Positions 51,119-60,542 of a stretch of 64,000 bases of DNA are shown piece after piece (position 1 is the stretch's first letter; every line of letters starts with the position of its first letter). A program made the translations under genes and the position numbers. The notes beneath the pieces were generated by a model. That model did no database searches, had not been told where the DNA came from, and worked only from the letters and a program-made list of their open reading frames with translations. The DNA is from Vampirovibrio sp. (lineage in GTDB: Bacteria; Cyanobacteriota; Vampirovibrionia; Vampirovibrionales; JAJTHC01), in the NCBI GenBank assembly GCA_024998755.1, contig JACEUU010000002.1:602045-666044 (forward strand), in the 5' to 3' direction.

Positions 51119-54004
51119 ATGGTTGCCCCAAAAGCTTCTACAACATTAACTGATTGGCTTTTCATCTCATCTGCCACCCTAAAAGCAGATTTTGAAACGC
51201 CCGATAGGCACGATTGGCAAAAAATAGCCCCTAGCCTTAAGTTGTTTGCCAAGCCTTCAACGGGTGTATTACCTTTGCAGCTTATTCAATTAGCTATGGC
51301 GGCAACAACCAACCAATATCAACACGAAACCAATGTTTACAAAGTGGAAAGTGAAAACGCCTGCAAAACGATTGAACAATGCTATACGGCTTGTCAGGCT
51401 TTCCGCCCGAAAGATCATGACGCATCTGAAAAATCCTTGGTATTACTTCATTTGGTTGTAAAAGCTTTTCTTCAACTGCAGGAATTACCAAATTTGGAAA
51501 CTTACTGGGAAACCATGACGCCCCACCTACTACAAATGGAAGCTGAAATAGCCACCAATCATGCTTTACACCTCATTGCAAATAAATCTGATGCAGAAGA
51601 GGAGACTAAAAAATTATTAGGCACAGCCGGTAATACAGATTATTCACCACTGTTTCACTATAATCTTTCGCAACTGTTGCTTTGCAAAGTGCTTTACCAC
51701 GTTTGGGGAAATGAGTTAGATTTGGCTCATCAAAGCCTCAGGCTTCTAAAACAAGCGGCTTTAACCTACAGAGGTATTACCGCCAACATCTATCTTGCCA
51801 GCTGGAGTCTAGCCTGTTTAGAAGTGGCTCAAACTTACGCCACCCTTAAAAACACGAGAGACTTACGGCTACTGTATGAAGATATTACCTTAGCGTGTGA
51901 ATCACTTCAAACCAGTGTGCCTGAAGCCCTTGAAGCAAAAGGGAAAACAGCGGAATTATTGCTTTGGTGTTACCGCAACCAACCCACCAGCGAAAAACCG
52001 AAAAAACTGTTTCGGGAACTGTATGATATTGCCCAACAATACCCTGAAAATAAAACGCTGATTATGCAGTATTTAAATGGGGCTATTTCACTTTCGCAAA
52101 CTTACGGTAGTCAGAACGACTTTCCGGCTGCCTACAAGCTATGGCAACAAGCCAAAGGGTTTACTAAAGATGTTATTCATCATACCCACATTCAACAGGG
52201 GTTAATGAAGCTAGGGCTAAACGTTATTTGGACTAATAATGGGGATGATAATTACGAGGATGTTTTAAGCGTTTATGCGGATTTAGTGGGGGCGTTGCAC
52301 TTATTACCCATTAACCAGCAACCCATTATTTTGCAAGAATTTTGTTGGGCAACTGTTAACATCAGTTGGGTTTATGCTCACCGTGAATGTGTATCGGATA
52401 TTTTATTGTTACTGGAACAACTGAGCCATTGGCAAGCCTTGTTGCCCAATTTGCCTTGTTTTGTTGAAGCGAAAGCGGCATTGTACCGTAATGCTCTTTG
52501 GGCTATTAGGAAGTCTTATCGGCAACAAACTAGGACGTTAACCACCTTGCAAAGTTGGATACAACGACGCCTAACCCCTGAAAGTAAAACGGTTTCGCCT
52601 TATGAACGGTTACAACTGGGGTCTAGCTTATTACAATTAGGGCATTTTGCCATAGTGTTAGAAGAATGGGAATCCGTTAAGCAGATACAGCAAACCTTGT
52701 ATACGCTTCATCAAACAGTACCCGAAGAATTGGAATTAGCTAAAGCTTACGCTGAATACTGCACATTGGTGTTGGAACAAGGGTCGCAACCGCACTTACA
52801 CCCCATTTTAGATTTAAGCTGGAAGCATTTAACCGCTCTGCAACAACACTGGCATACGGATGAAACACTGGCTACGTTTACCTTATTGGGTTGTAAATAT
52901 TGGGCTGTAGCATTGCAGTTATTAAACCGTGTGGGGCAATTGTCAAATTTAGTTTCTACGGCGGAAGCTATTGCCCTACAATTTCCTGAAAACAGCAAAT
53001 TGCAATTGGCATTTGTGCAAACCCTTAATGGTGTTATTGAAACTTACTGCAAATTAGGGTTATGGCAACAAGGGATTAAAACCCATAGCTTATTAAGAAA
53101 CACGGTTGACCTATTTACCACCCAATCTGAATTTAAACAACAGTGGGGGCAAGCTTTGCAGGCATTGATTATTGGGTGGCCTAGTCATCGTGATGTAGAA
53201 AAAACGCTTCCCTTGGTGCAAGAATTATTAACCCTAGCCAAGCAAAGTAGCGGAGAAACTTGGTGGTTACCAGTTTTGGCTGCGGTTCGGGCTCATCATT
53301 GTCAAAGCTTTTATTTGCAAGGCTTTCCTGAATATGGGCTGAAAGAACAACAAGCGGTTAACGGGCTTTTGGCTAAAAACCCGACAAATTCGTTGTTAAA
53401 GCAAGCTTCTTTAGCCTGCCTTAGTAGCCAATGTTTATGGTTACAACATAGCCAAGAATTTCAGCAGGCAACGGTTATTGCCAAACAATTATTAACAGAA
53501 GGTTTGGTTTGGCAACTACCTCTAGCAGGGTGGGAAGCTCCGTTACAGGCTTGTTTTGGTGTGTTTGATAGTTTATTGAAAAATAAAGAATGGCAAAAGG
53601 CTGATAGTTTAATACGAACTTTGTTAAGCACTTGCCACCAGTTAAGCAAACAGCCCGCTTTAACAGGTTGGGTAAATGCTAAGGTTAAATTGTTTGGGTT
53701 ACTTTGGTTGCAAACCATTCAGCCGAATCAAGAAACCAGAACATGGCAACAACGCTTTTTGTTGAAACCTAAAATAAAGCAGTTGTTGCAAGCTTGGGGT
53801 ATAACGGCTGAATTATTAAGTCAGCAACCTTCGCAAGTGGCTGGTGGCATTACTATTGAGGGAATCCAATCAACTTATTATGATAGTGAACCCACTTGGT
53901 TGGCTCAAGCGTGCTTTCAGGCTTGCCTTCAGCAAAATACGGCAGAAGCTGAACGGCTTTACCAACGGCATCAGCAGTTGCTAAGCCCCCCTGAAAACGG
54001 ATAA
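51119..54004 (+). CDS. Large helical-repeat (TPR-like) hypothetical protein
   Basis: 961 residues, dominated by Leu/Gln/Ala-rich helical hairpins that look like degenerate TPR or solenoid repeats (e.g. LELAKAYAEYCTLVLEQG, LEVAQTYATLKNTRDLRLLY). No signal peptide, membrane helix or catalytic motif is seen. It is a candidate protein scaffold. It is encoded between the PilZ and amidase genes on the same strand. No family name can be justified. Confidence 0.7.
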   Translation: MVAPKASTTLTDWLFISSATLKADFETPDRHDWQKIAPSLKLFAKPSTGVLPLQLIQLAMAATTNQYQHETNVYKVESENACKTIEQCYTACQAFRPKDHDASEKSLVLLHLVVKAFLQLQELPNLETYWETMTPHLLQMEAEIATNHALHLIANKSDAEEETKKLLGTAGNTDYSPLFHYNLSQLLLCKVLYHVWGNELDLAHQSLRLLKQAALTYRGITANIYLASWSLACLEVAQTYATLKNTRDLRLLYEDITLACESLQTSVPEALEAKGKTAELLLWCYRNQPTSEKPKKLFRELYDIAQQYPENKTLIMQYLNGAISLSQTYGSQNDFPAAYKLWQQAKGFTKDVIHHTHIQQGLMKLGLNVIWTNNGDDNYEDVLSVYADLVGALHLLPINQQPIILQEFCWATVNISWVYAHRECVSDILLLLEQLSHWQALLPNLPCFVEAKAALYRNALWAIRKSYRQQTRTLTTLQSWIQRRLTPESKTVSPYERLQLGSSLLQLGHFAIVLEEWESVKQIQQTLYTLHQTVPEELELAKAYAEYCTLVLEQGSQPHLHPILDLSWKHLTALQQHWHTDETLATFTLLGCKYWAVALQLLNRVGQLSNLVSTAEAIALQFPENSKLQLAFVQTLNGVIETYCKLGLWQQGIKTHSLLRNTVDLFTTQSEFKQQWGQALQALIIGWPSHRDVEKTLPLVQELLTLAKQSSGETWWLPVLAAVRAHHCQSFYLQGFPEYGLKEQQAVNGLLAKNPTNSLLKQASLACLSSQCLWLQHSQEFQQATVIAKQLLTEGLVWQLPLAGWEAPLQACFGVFDSLLKNKEWQKADSLIRTLLSTCHQLSKQPALTGWVNAKVKLFGLLWLQTIQPNQETRTWQQRFLLKPKIKQLLQAWGITAELLSQQPSQVAGGITIEGIQSTYYDSEPTWLAQACFQACLQQNTAEAERLYQRHQQLLSPPENG

Positions 54005-54105
54005 CTCTCCATCTACGCAAAATTGGGAAACTAGGGTAAAATAGAACGATAAGTTGCTAAACTAATCGCTAAACCATGAAGCCAGAGAAAGAGAGATGTA
54101 TCCTT

Positions 54106-54753
54106 ATGATGATGAGCCAAACCCTCAAGCGTATTTGTATTCACTGGACTGCGGGGGGCGTTAAAGCCAACGATCTTGACCGTAGCCACTACCATTTTAC
54201 CGTAGAACAAGATGCCGATATTATTGCCGGTAACTTACCCCCAGAATCTAACATTCCTCAAAATGGGGTTAGCCTTAGCGGTCAGCCAGAAGGCAGCTAC
54301 ATGGCACATTGCGGAGGTGGTAATTCATTTACCATTGGTATTTCACTTTGTGGTATGACGGGGCAGAATCCTAATAAAACGTGGAAAAACCCCTTGCTAC
54401 GTAGCCAGTGTGAAACGGGTTTTCAGCTGGTAGCTCAGTTGTGTGCTATTTACGGTATCCCTGTAACGCCGGATACGGTTTATTCCCATTATGAATTTGG
54501 GTTGTGTAACCCTAGCACTCCAAGTGCTGGTAAAATTGATATTTCTGTTTTGCCCTTTTTACCTTCTTTGTTGCCTAACCAAGTAGGGGGCTACATACGG
54601 GGGCGGGTTTCGGCTTATTTAGCCCAAATTCAAAAAGTAGGGCAACATAAACCTGCCCCGCAACACGCCCCAACAACAGGAGTTAACAAACCGCCTGTGC
54701 CAGCCAAACCTAGTACTAGTAGGTCTTCTACTTCTGCCCCTGTGCCTCGGTAG
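54106..54753 (+). CDS. N-acetylmuramoyl-L-alanine amidase (Amidase_2 type)
   Basis: Cuts the amide bond between muramic acid and the peptide stem. The zinc-site pattern is visible: RICIHWTAGG (first His), YMAHCGGGNSFTIGISLCGM, SHYEFG (second His) and SAGKIDIS (third ligand/lysine region). I start at the triple ATG at 54106; the track start at 54076 adds ten residues. A Pro/Ser/Thr-rich tail replaces a binding domain. There is no signal peptide and no phage genes nearby, so it may be a domesticated endolysin or effector. Confidence 0.83.
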   Translation: MMMSQTLKRICIHWTAGGVKANDLDRSHYHFTVEQDADIIAGNLPPESNIPQNGVSLSGQPEGSYMAHCGGGNSFTIGISLCGMTGQNPNKTWKNPLLRSQCETGFQLVAQLCAIYGIPVTPDTVYSHYEFGLCNPSTPSAGKIDISVLPFLPSLLPNQVGGYIRGRVSAYLAQIQKVGQHKPAPQHAPTTGVNKPPVPAKPSTSRSSTSAPVPR

Positions 54754-54845
54754 TAGGTTGGTTTTGAGAATACTCCATTTTGAGCACCTGAAAAACAGTG
54801 CACAAACGTTGAACGCTCATGATTGCTAATTTTATAGAATTGTTC

Positions 54846-54944
54846 GCTTCAAACCATATCTAGTTGGAGATAGGCTTGTGCGAGCGTAGCGAAGCAGACC
54901 AATTAGGGAGCTTCTAGCCTTCCGGTCAAGCCTGTTTTCAACGT
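54846..54944 (+). repeat. 99 bp stem-loop repeat (GCTTCAAACC family), copy c
   Basis: Same orientation as the copy at 33702 and about 85 percent identical. It abuts a MITE at its right end. Confidence 0.82.
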
Positions 54945-54950
54945 GTAATA

Positions 54951-55107
54951 CCAATTCAAAGATTAAATGGCGTGTTTTTGTAGGGGCGTGATTTATTAGC
55001 CCTAGCGGTCTATGCGTTGCATCAGTCCGTCCCACAAGCCCTAAACGGATGCGATAAATCGCACCCCTACATAGAGAAAGCTATACGCTATTCTAACTTT
55101 GAATTGG
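54951..55107. repeat. IS630-related MITE D
   Basis: 157 bp flanked by TA. The ends CCAATTCAAAGATTAAATGG and (inverted) CCAATTCAAAGTTAGAATAG match the IS630 ends CCAATTCCAAGTTTAAATAG. The interior is a GTAGGGGCG-type palindromic repeat. It disrupts the region before the IS1-like relic. Confidence 0.85.
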
Positions 55108-55109
55108 TA

Positions 55110-55627
55110 TAAACGCCTGCTGTACTCAAACAAATTCGTAAAATAGACACCACTGCTTGTCGGTTAGAGCCACAGAAAACCACTGTTGTTGAGCTCGATG
55201 AACTCTGCACGTTTCTTACCGAAAAAAACGCAAAATCTGGGTATGGGTGGCTGTTTGTCGAGAAACAAGGCGAATCTTGGACTGGGAAGTGGGTTGTCGT
55301 GGCATTAAAACCTTGAAAAAATTATGGAAACGGCTTCAGTTATTCAAGGTTGAAGTTTATTGTGCTGACCATTGGAAAGCCTACAATGACGTGTTGCCTA
55401 GTGAAAAATTGGTTCAAAGCAAGGCTGAAACGTATACAGCAGAACAGACTTGGAGCGATTTGCGACATTGGTTTGCTCGGTTTAAACGACGAGGTAAAGT
55501 CGTCTCTCGGTGTTTGGGTGATTTGATTCATGCCATAGCCATTTACTTTCACCGAGTTAATTTAAGATATGAAGTTACGGAAAAAGGGCAAGGTAAAATA
55601 GAAGGGACATTATTCCACCTCTCATAG
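55110..55627 (+). pseudogene. IS1-family-like transposase relic
   Basis: The frame upstream contains VVELDELCTFLTEK, a typical IS1 catalytic aspartate strand; a shift at a seven-A run then leads into the track ORF (VWVAVCRETRRILDW, VYCADHWKAYNDVLP, WSDLRHWFARFKRRGKVVS). The N-terminal DNA-binding part is missing, cut by the MITE, and the C-terminus runs into the IS5 copy at 55570. IS1 elements do use A-run frameshifting, so the shift alone need not be damage, but the truncations are. Confidence 0.75.
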
Positions 55628-56377
55628 GATACCCCACCCCCATGACTACCTTTGCCGACATCCAAATTCAACAAGCCACACCGACTCACAAATTCCTAGA
55701 GGAAATGAACCAAACCCTACCATGGCAACTATTTGAAACCATCCTCAAAACACACATCCACCACAAACCCAACGGCAGACCACCCTACAAACGCCTACTA
55801 CTGCTCAAAATGAACCTCCTCAAAATATGGTTCAATCTCTCCTATGAACAAACCGAATTTCAATGCCACGACAGACTCTCCTTCCGAAAGTTTCTCGGCT
55901 TCTCCTTAGAATCCCCCATCCCTGAAGCCACGACACTCGAAAACTTCCAACACGAACTGCAAAACACCCCAGCCCAAGAAGCCCTTTTCTTAGCCTTAGA
56001 CACCTTCTTCCAAGAGAACAACCTCATTCTTAAAGAAGGCAACTTGGTAGATGCCACCTTTATTAAAGCCAATAGCAAACAGAGAAAAAAGCCTGAAGAC
56101 CAGAGCGACCCTGATGCCACTTATGGCTACAAAGGCTTTGGTTACAGTGCCACGGTTAATGTAGATGCTAAAAGCAAGTTGATTCGCAAGGTGGTTGTTA
56201 CTGGTGCCAATGTGCATGACAGTCAGAGTTTACTGCCTGTACTGGTGGGCGATGAGCAGACTGTTGGTGCGGATAGTGGGTATGTGGGTAAGGAGAAGGA
56301 TTTGAAGGCGTTGGGGATACAGCCGAGGATTATTAAGCGTCGTGTTCGGGGTAAGCAGCATGAACCAACGCCTGATA
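55570..56377 (+). mobile_element. IS5-family copy 2, truncated by IS630
   Basis: It has the same left end (TGAAGTTACGGAAAAAGGG) as the other copies but stops at the IS630 boundary; its right third does not resume beyond the IS630. Confidence 0.88.
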
Positions 56378-56397
56378 CCAATTCCAAGTTTAAATAG
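55642..56397 (+). pseudogene. IS5-family transposase, copy 2, C-terminally truncated
   Basis: Residues 1-245 are identical or nearly so to copies 1 and 3, up to EPTP; the frame then reads DTNSKFK from the IS630 end. The third catalytic region (ARVEHVFAGWK) is lost, so the enzyme cannot be active. Two of the DDE aspartates remain. Confidence 0.9.
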
Positions 56398-56441
56398 CGT
56401 ATAATAGAGGGGTATTATTGTTTGTTTGAAAGATTCTGATC

Positions 56442-56891
56442 ATGATTACCCAAGAAGACGTACTCGCCTTTGAAAAAACCTTCACCGACAAGAAAACCTA
56501 TCGCCGATTCCTCTGCATTAAACTCAAAATAATCGACGGTAAAACACAAGCCGAAATAGCCCAACATACGGGTTTCGGCTTTCGACACGTCCAACGCATT
56601 CAAGCCCAAGTTCAACAACACGGACTTTACAGTCTCTATCCTAAAAAAGGGATTGTACGCAATAGCCTACTACCCAGTAAACAAGCCGAAATAGACCTAC
56701 TACAACGCCACAAAGGTAAGGTCGGTATCTACGATTTACACCAGGCACTCAACGCACTGGTGGGCAGACCCGTCATCTTTCAAACTGTTTACAACCTGCT
56801 CAATCGCCACGATTGGAAGGCAAAAGTACCTCGCCCAGTGCATCCCAACCATAATGATGAGGCTCAAACCCTCTTCAAAAAAACTTCCTGA
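56442..56891 (+). CDS. IS630 transposase, first frame (helix-turn-helix part)
   Basis: 149 residues carrying the DNA-binding region (GKTQAEIAQHTGFGFRHVQR). It ends shortly after a seven-A run (TTCAAAAAAACTTCC) where the second frame overlaps. A frameshift there would produce the full enzyme of about 330 residues, as known for many IS630 members. Confidence 0.85.
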   Translation: MITQEDVLAFEKTFTDKKTYRRFLCIKLKIIDGKTQAEIAQHTGFGFRHVQRIQAQVQQHGLYSLYPKKGIVRNSLLPSKQAEIDLLQRHKGKVGIYDLHQALNALVGRPVIFQTVYNLLNRHDWKAKVPRPVHPNHNDEAQTLFKKTS

Positions 56892-57444
56892 CTTCGTTAA
56901 CTCTGTTACAAAAACAGTAAAAAAGCCAGTTCGGCTATTTTTTCAGGATGAGGCGAGGTTTGGCAAAATTTGCCAAGTTCGTAAAGTATGGTTACCCAAG
57001 GGTGAACGTTCAGTAGTGGAAGCTCAACATATACGGCAATACCTCTATGCGTATAGTACCATGGAACCCAAGACGGGAGAGAGTGTTTCGTTGATTCTTC
57101 CGTATGCGGATACGGCTTGTATGACGTTGTTTTTGCAGGAATTAAGTGAGCGTTACCCTGCAGATGAGATTGTGCTTGTTTTGGATGGTGCAGGTTGGCA
57201 TAGAAGTGGGGGGCTGGTTGTTCCTCCTAACATTCGGTTGGTTTGTTTACCGCCGTATAGTCCGCAGTTGAACCCTGTGGAGCAGTTGTGGAAGGGTATT
57301 CGGACTCGGTTTTTTGGCAATGCTTATTTTGAGACGTTGGATGCAGTGGAAGCTCATTTAGTGAAGACTTTACGCTGGGTAGAGGCTAATACAGCGTGGG
57401 TGAAATCGTTCGCCTATTTCCCCTATATTCAACACGCTATTTAA
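56854..57444 (+). CDS. IS630 transposase, second frame (DDE catalytic part)
   Basis: The catalytic triad is visible: FFQDEARFGK (D), LDGAGWHRS (D) and PPYSPQLNPVEQLWKGIR (E), the last being the family's LNP-E-W box. It lies in the +1 frame relative to the first ORF, so production needs ribosome slippage on the A-run or internal initiation at the tandem ATGATG. Catalytic residues are intact; the element may be active. Confidence 0.87.
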   Translation: MMRLKPSSKKLPDFVNSVTKTVKKPVRLFFQDEARFGKICQVRKVWLPKGERSVVEAQHIRQYLYAYSTMEPKTGESVSLILPYADTACMTLFLQELSERYPADEIVLVLDGAGWHRSGGLVVPPNIRLVCLPPYSPQLNPVEQLWKGIRTRFFGNAYFETLDAVEAHLVKTLRWVEANTAWVKSFAYFPYIQHAI

Positions 57445-57458
57445 ACTTGGAATTGGTA

Positions 57459-57500
57459 TAAGAAAACCAACCAGCTAAAACGAGGAACGACAATCGATGA
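57459..57500 (-). repeat. MITE fragment beside the IS630
   Basis: ACCAACCAGCTAAAACGAGG and GACAATCGATGAGAAA match, inverted, the left interior of MITE C (TTTCTCATCGATTGCCGTTC). Confidence 0.65.
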
Positions 57501-57508
57501 GAAAAAAA

Positions 57509-57943
57509 TTACCCAACAGGCAAACAAACCAAATCCGTGTTCCAAAATTCAGCACTGTTATTTTGGCTTTCCTGCACCTTAATGCCTACTAACGTAATGT
57601 GGGTAGGCAATACCGGCTGAAGCACCCCAAAAAAGACCTTTGCAATGTTTTCCGCCGAAGTAATATGCCCTTCAAACAAGGGTACATCTACATTCAAGTT
57701 TTTGTGGTCTACTCGGTCTAAAATGTGTGTTTCCACTAAGGCATCTAGTTCCACCATGTTAATTAACATGGATGTAGTGGGGTCTACTTCACCCGTTAAC
57801 AACACTTCAAAGGTGTAGTTATGCCCATGGAAATTGGGGTTATTGCACTTGCCAAACACGGCTTGATTTTGCTCGTCTGAAAACGCTGGGTTATACAACC
57901 GATGAGCCGCAGAAAAGGTGTAACTTTTTTTGAAAATTAACAT
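57509..57943 (-). CDS. queD: 6-carboxy-tetrahydropterin synthase (QueD/PTPS family)
   Basis: Makes 6-carboxytetrahydropterin from dihydroneopterin triphosphate for queuosine. Zinc histidines lie in FSAAHRL and FHGHNY; the catalytic cysteine is in GKCNNPNFHGHNY; HKNLN and the late Glu (QESQNNSAEF) complete the site. 144 residues, normal for QueD. It is the last gene of the folE2-PTPS-queD operon, spaced six bases from the paralogue. queC, queE and queF are not in view. Confidence 0.9.
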   Translation of the reverse strand: MLIFKKSYTFSAAHRLYNPAFSDEQNQAVFGKCNNPNFHGHNYTFEVLLTGEVDPTTSMLINMVELDALVETHILDRVDHKNLNVDVPLFEGHITSAENIAKVFFGVLQPVLPTHITLVGIKVQESQNNSAEFWNTDLVCLPVG

Positions 57944-57949
57944 ACTACT

Positions 57950-58525
57950 TTAACCCTCTACTATTGTGGGCTGAATAAGCCACGGATATCGTTCTACTAA
58001 ACTAGCGGGCAACGCTAGCGGATGTTCACCGGTATCTTCCACGGAAGGTAGGGCAATCGTATCAAACCGATTCACCCCTGTTACAGGTGTGCCAGTGTAA
58101 ATCACTCCCATATCATCGGCTTCATTGAGTTCTAGGCGTTTTAGCGTGAAGCCTAGGGCTTCTACCGCCCCTTGAAGCCTGTGCCACACATAAACCACCA
58201 AGGCTTCTAACGTGGGCTGATTATGCCAGAAAAAGGGGACTTGCAAATTTAAATGCCGAAAATGCAAGGGTGTTAGTACCGCTTGCTGAAGCAAAACTTT
58301 CAGTTCTGTTAGGTTAATGACCATACCCGTTTCAGGGTCTGTAATACCTGATACGGCTACTTTTAGCACATAATTATGCCCATGCCCGAATCGATTTGAA
58401 ACAGGTCCAAAGCTTGATTGATTTTGAGCCGAAGACCACTGGGGCACCCAAAAAAAATGCGACGCTGAAAATTCAATGCGTTTAACCACAGTAACCACTG
58501 TGTTAGAACCAACAAAGGGAGCCAT
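57950..58525 (-). CDS. PTPS-like paralogue lacking the catalytic cysteine
   Basis: The fold motifs of QueD are kept: FSASHFFW, FGHGHNYVLKV, HLNLQVPFF and NEADDMGVIY. The segment aligned with GKCNNPN of QueD reads GPVSNRF, so the catalytic Cys is Val, and the Glu of PTPS-III is not there either. The zinc-binding HGH persists. It may bind pterin without the usual lyase chemistry or do a different step. Between folE2 and queD on one transcript, with gaps of 6 and 14 bp. Confidence 0.75.
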   Translation of the reverse strand: MAPFVGSNTVVTVVKRIEFSASHFFWVPQWSSAQNQSSFGPVSNRFGHGHNYVLKVAVSGITDPETGMVINLTELKVLLQQAVLTPLHFRHLNLQVPFFWHNQPTLEALVVYVWHRLQGAVEALGFTLKRLELNEADDMGVIYTGTPVTGVNRFDTIALPSVEDTGEHPLALPASLVERYPWLIQPTIVEG

Positions 58526-58539
58526 TATTTAGTACCGCC

Positions 58540-59442
58540 TTAAAAGAAGTAGGTTGGGTAATTTTCCTGATGAGCCGCCCACGCATTATGCCCGTGGATA
58601 GATTCTAGGGCTTCGCATTTAACGGCGAACCCTTTCACTACAGGTACTTCCCGTAGGGCTAGGCTGGCATCACGCACCACGTCCTCTACAAACTTGGCGT
58701 TGGTGTATTGGCGTTCCGTTACCCATTTTTCGTCGGCTCGTTTAAGCAACGGGAACACGGGGCAGGAAGCTTGTTCATCCACCAAGGCAATTAGGTCTTC
58801 AATCCAAAGCGAAGAGGCTTCTGCTGAAGTTAACTGGGTTTCATCTAGTAGTAAATCTAGCGTGGTGATGGCTCGTTGGTTGTGTGCACCAAAATCTGAA
58901 ATTGATTTTGAACAGGGGCAAAGGGTTGCCATGGCGGCTTCTAACCGAACAAAAATGGTTAAAGTTTCACCAACTAATGCTCCTCGTAACCGTACGTTAT
59001 ACGCCATTGGGGCAGACCCATCGGTTACAGGGGCTTTTTTATCGATAAAATATTTGAAGACAATTTCCACTTGGGCGGTTTTTGACTTGAGCCGTTGGTT
59101 TAATTCTTCTAAAAAAGGTTTCATGGCGGAAAATGAAAACACGTTGGTTTCGCTCCAGCTGGCTAGCTGAATAATAAACCGAGACATATGCGTGCCTTTT
59201 TCTTCGGGGGGAAGAGCGACAGACATGCTTACTGTTGCGGTAACGGTTTGTGGTTTTCCGTTTTTTTGAAGCACTTGCAGGGGCATTTCTACTTGGCTAA
59301 CGCCAGCGGCTTCTAGGGGTACGTTGCGGGTATCTGCTTTGCCTTGCACATCTTCTAGGGTTTTGTTTTGTGCTTTTGAAAGAAAGAGGGCTTCGGGGGA
59401 AAGAGCTTCTGGTGGGGCTACTGTTGTGGTGGTGGGTTGCAT
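58540..59442 (-). CDS. folE2: GTP cyclohydrolase I type 2 (FolE2)
   Basis: FolE2 converts GTP to dihydroneopterin triphosphate, the entry to folate and queuosine. The motifs GTHMSRF and LCPCSKSISDFGAHNQR (the metal Cys region) are diagnostic of the type IB enzyme, which can use metals other than zinc. The N-terminal ~40 residues are less conserved. First gene of the operon with two PTPS-family genes downstream, so the pathway GTP to carboxypterin is encoded in one block. Confidence 0.93.
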   Translation of the reverse strand: MQPTTTTVAPPEALSPEALFLSKAQNKTLEDVQGKADTRNVPLEAAGVSQVEMPLQVLQKNGKPQTVTATVSMSVALPPEEKGTHMSRFIIQLASWSETNVFSFSAMKPFLEELNQRLKSKTAQVEIVFKYFIDKKAPVTDGSAPMAYNVRLRGALVGETLTIFVRLEAAMATLCPCSKSISDFGAHNQRAITTLDLLLDETQLTSAEASSLWIEDLIALVDEQASCPVFPLLKRADEKWVTERQYTNAKFVEDVVRDASLALREVPVVKGFAVKCEALESIHGHNAWAAHQENYPTYFF

Positions 59443-59608
59443 AAATTAAGTGCATTCCTTTTGTTGTGAACTAAAAAGACAGCTGGCGTGTTGGGAACGG
59501 TTAGGAAATAAGAACTAATGCAACTTTACCACGGCAAGGGTTTATCACCTTGGGAATCATCATAAAGTTTAATATTTAGTACTTATCATAATAAAACCCT
59601 AAGAATTA

Positions 59609-60447
59609 GAAGCTGTCTTCATAGTGTAGGATTTGTTGTATAATGAAAGGATAGCAAAGGGGAAAGATGATCTATCCAACTGATTTAACAGACAAACAAT
59701 ACAACCTGATTGCCGGTTTATTCAATGTAGGAAACTACGGTCAGGCAAGAAAGCACCTTGTCAGAGACCTACTCAACGCCGTTTTTTATCTCACCAAAAC
59801 AGGGTGTCAATGGGCAATACTACCCAAAACCTATCCACCCAGAAAAGCCGTTGAAAGCTTCTTTTACCGAGCAAAAAAACGAACAACATGGGATGCCATG
59901 CTTGAACGTCTCGTGGTTCTCGACCGAGAAGCCTCTGGTAAAAAAGCCGAACCCACTTACGCCTTGATTGATTCCCAAAGCGTGAAAACCACGCTCAATA
60001 GCGAAGAACGTGGTATTGACGGGAAAAAAAGGTGAAGGGTCATAAACGGCATATTGTAACCGATACGCAGGGACGGCTATTGTTTGTTCAAGTACACGCC
60101 GCTAATATCCACGATATGAAAGGGGGGCGTGGTGTTTTTGAGCAGGCGGTGAAGATATTTCCTAGCTTAAAGGGTGTTTGTGCAGATGCTGGGTATCGTA
60201 AGACATTTGAGGACTTTGTAAAAGGGGGTTTTAGGTAAAACGGTTGAGATTGTTGAGCGAATTAAAGAGGCGGGTTGGGCGGTGATTCCTAAACGGTGGA
60301 TTGTGGAGCGAACGTTTGCTTGGTTGACTGGGTATAGTCGGTTATCTAAAGATTTTGAACGAACAATTAGTTCGGCTGAAGCTTTCGTTAAAATCGCTCA
60401 TTGTAAGCTGTTATTAAATAGACTGTCTAAACTATGAAGACAGCTTC
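59609..60447 (+). mobile_element. IS5-family (IS427/IS1031-like) element, 839 bp, degenerate
   Basis: The inverted ends GAAGCTGTCTTCATAGT and ACTATGAAGACAGCTTC are flanked by TTA on both sides, a TNA target duplication as known for IS1031/IS427 relatives. It contains a broken transposase. It is unrelated to the other IS5 group in the window. Confidence 0.9.
59667..60437 (+). pseudogene. IS5-family transposase with one likely programmed and one damaging frameshift
   Basis: Frame 1 carries the N-terminal region and LIDSQSVKTT (first D). An AAAAAAA run at 60025 leads by -1 slippage into VKGHKRHIVTD, the usual IS427-type junction, and CADAGYR (second D). A second shift at GGGGG near 60223 gives FVKGGFR and a stop; removing one G restores KGVLGKTVEIVERIKEAGW and WIVERTFAWL (the E region). 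So the first shift may be programmed, but the second inactivates the gene or is a sequencing error. Confidence 0.85.
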
Positions 60448-60542
60448 TTAAATAACCCTCATGGATAATTGAGCTTGTTTTTGTTACTACTAATAGGTAT
60501 AGTTTAACCGTTTTTCGCTCAAAAACAAAGGATTTAAAATCA

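Larger units (their letters stand above)
56378..57456 (+). mobile_element. IS630-family insertion sequence
   Basis: 1079 bp with inverted ends CCAATTCCAAGTTTAAATAG and TA on both sides, the IS630/Tc1-mariner target. Two overlapping frames encode the transposase. It is the probable source of the MITEs at 29.7, 36.8, 45.9 and 54.9 kb. The sequence to its right (57459-57500) resembles the internal part of those MITEs, so it landed in or beside one, and flanking DNA was then lost. Confidence 0.9.

Noticed and set aside
54106-54753. Prophage remnant marked by the amidase
   Set aside because: No capsid, tail, holin or integrase genes nearby; the amidase alone does not support a prophage.
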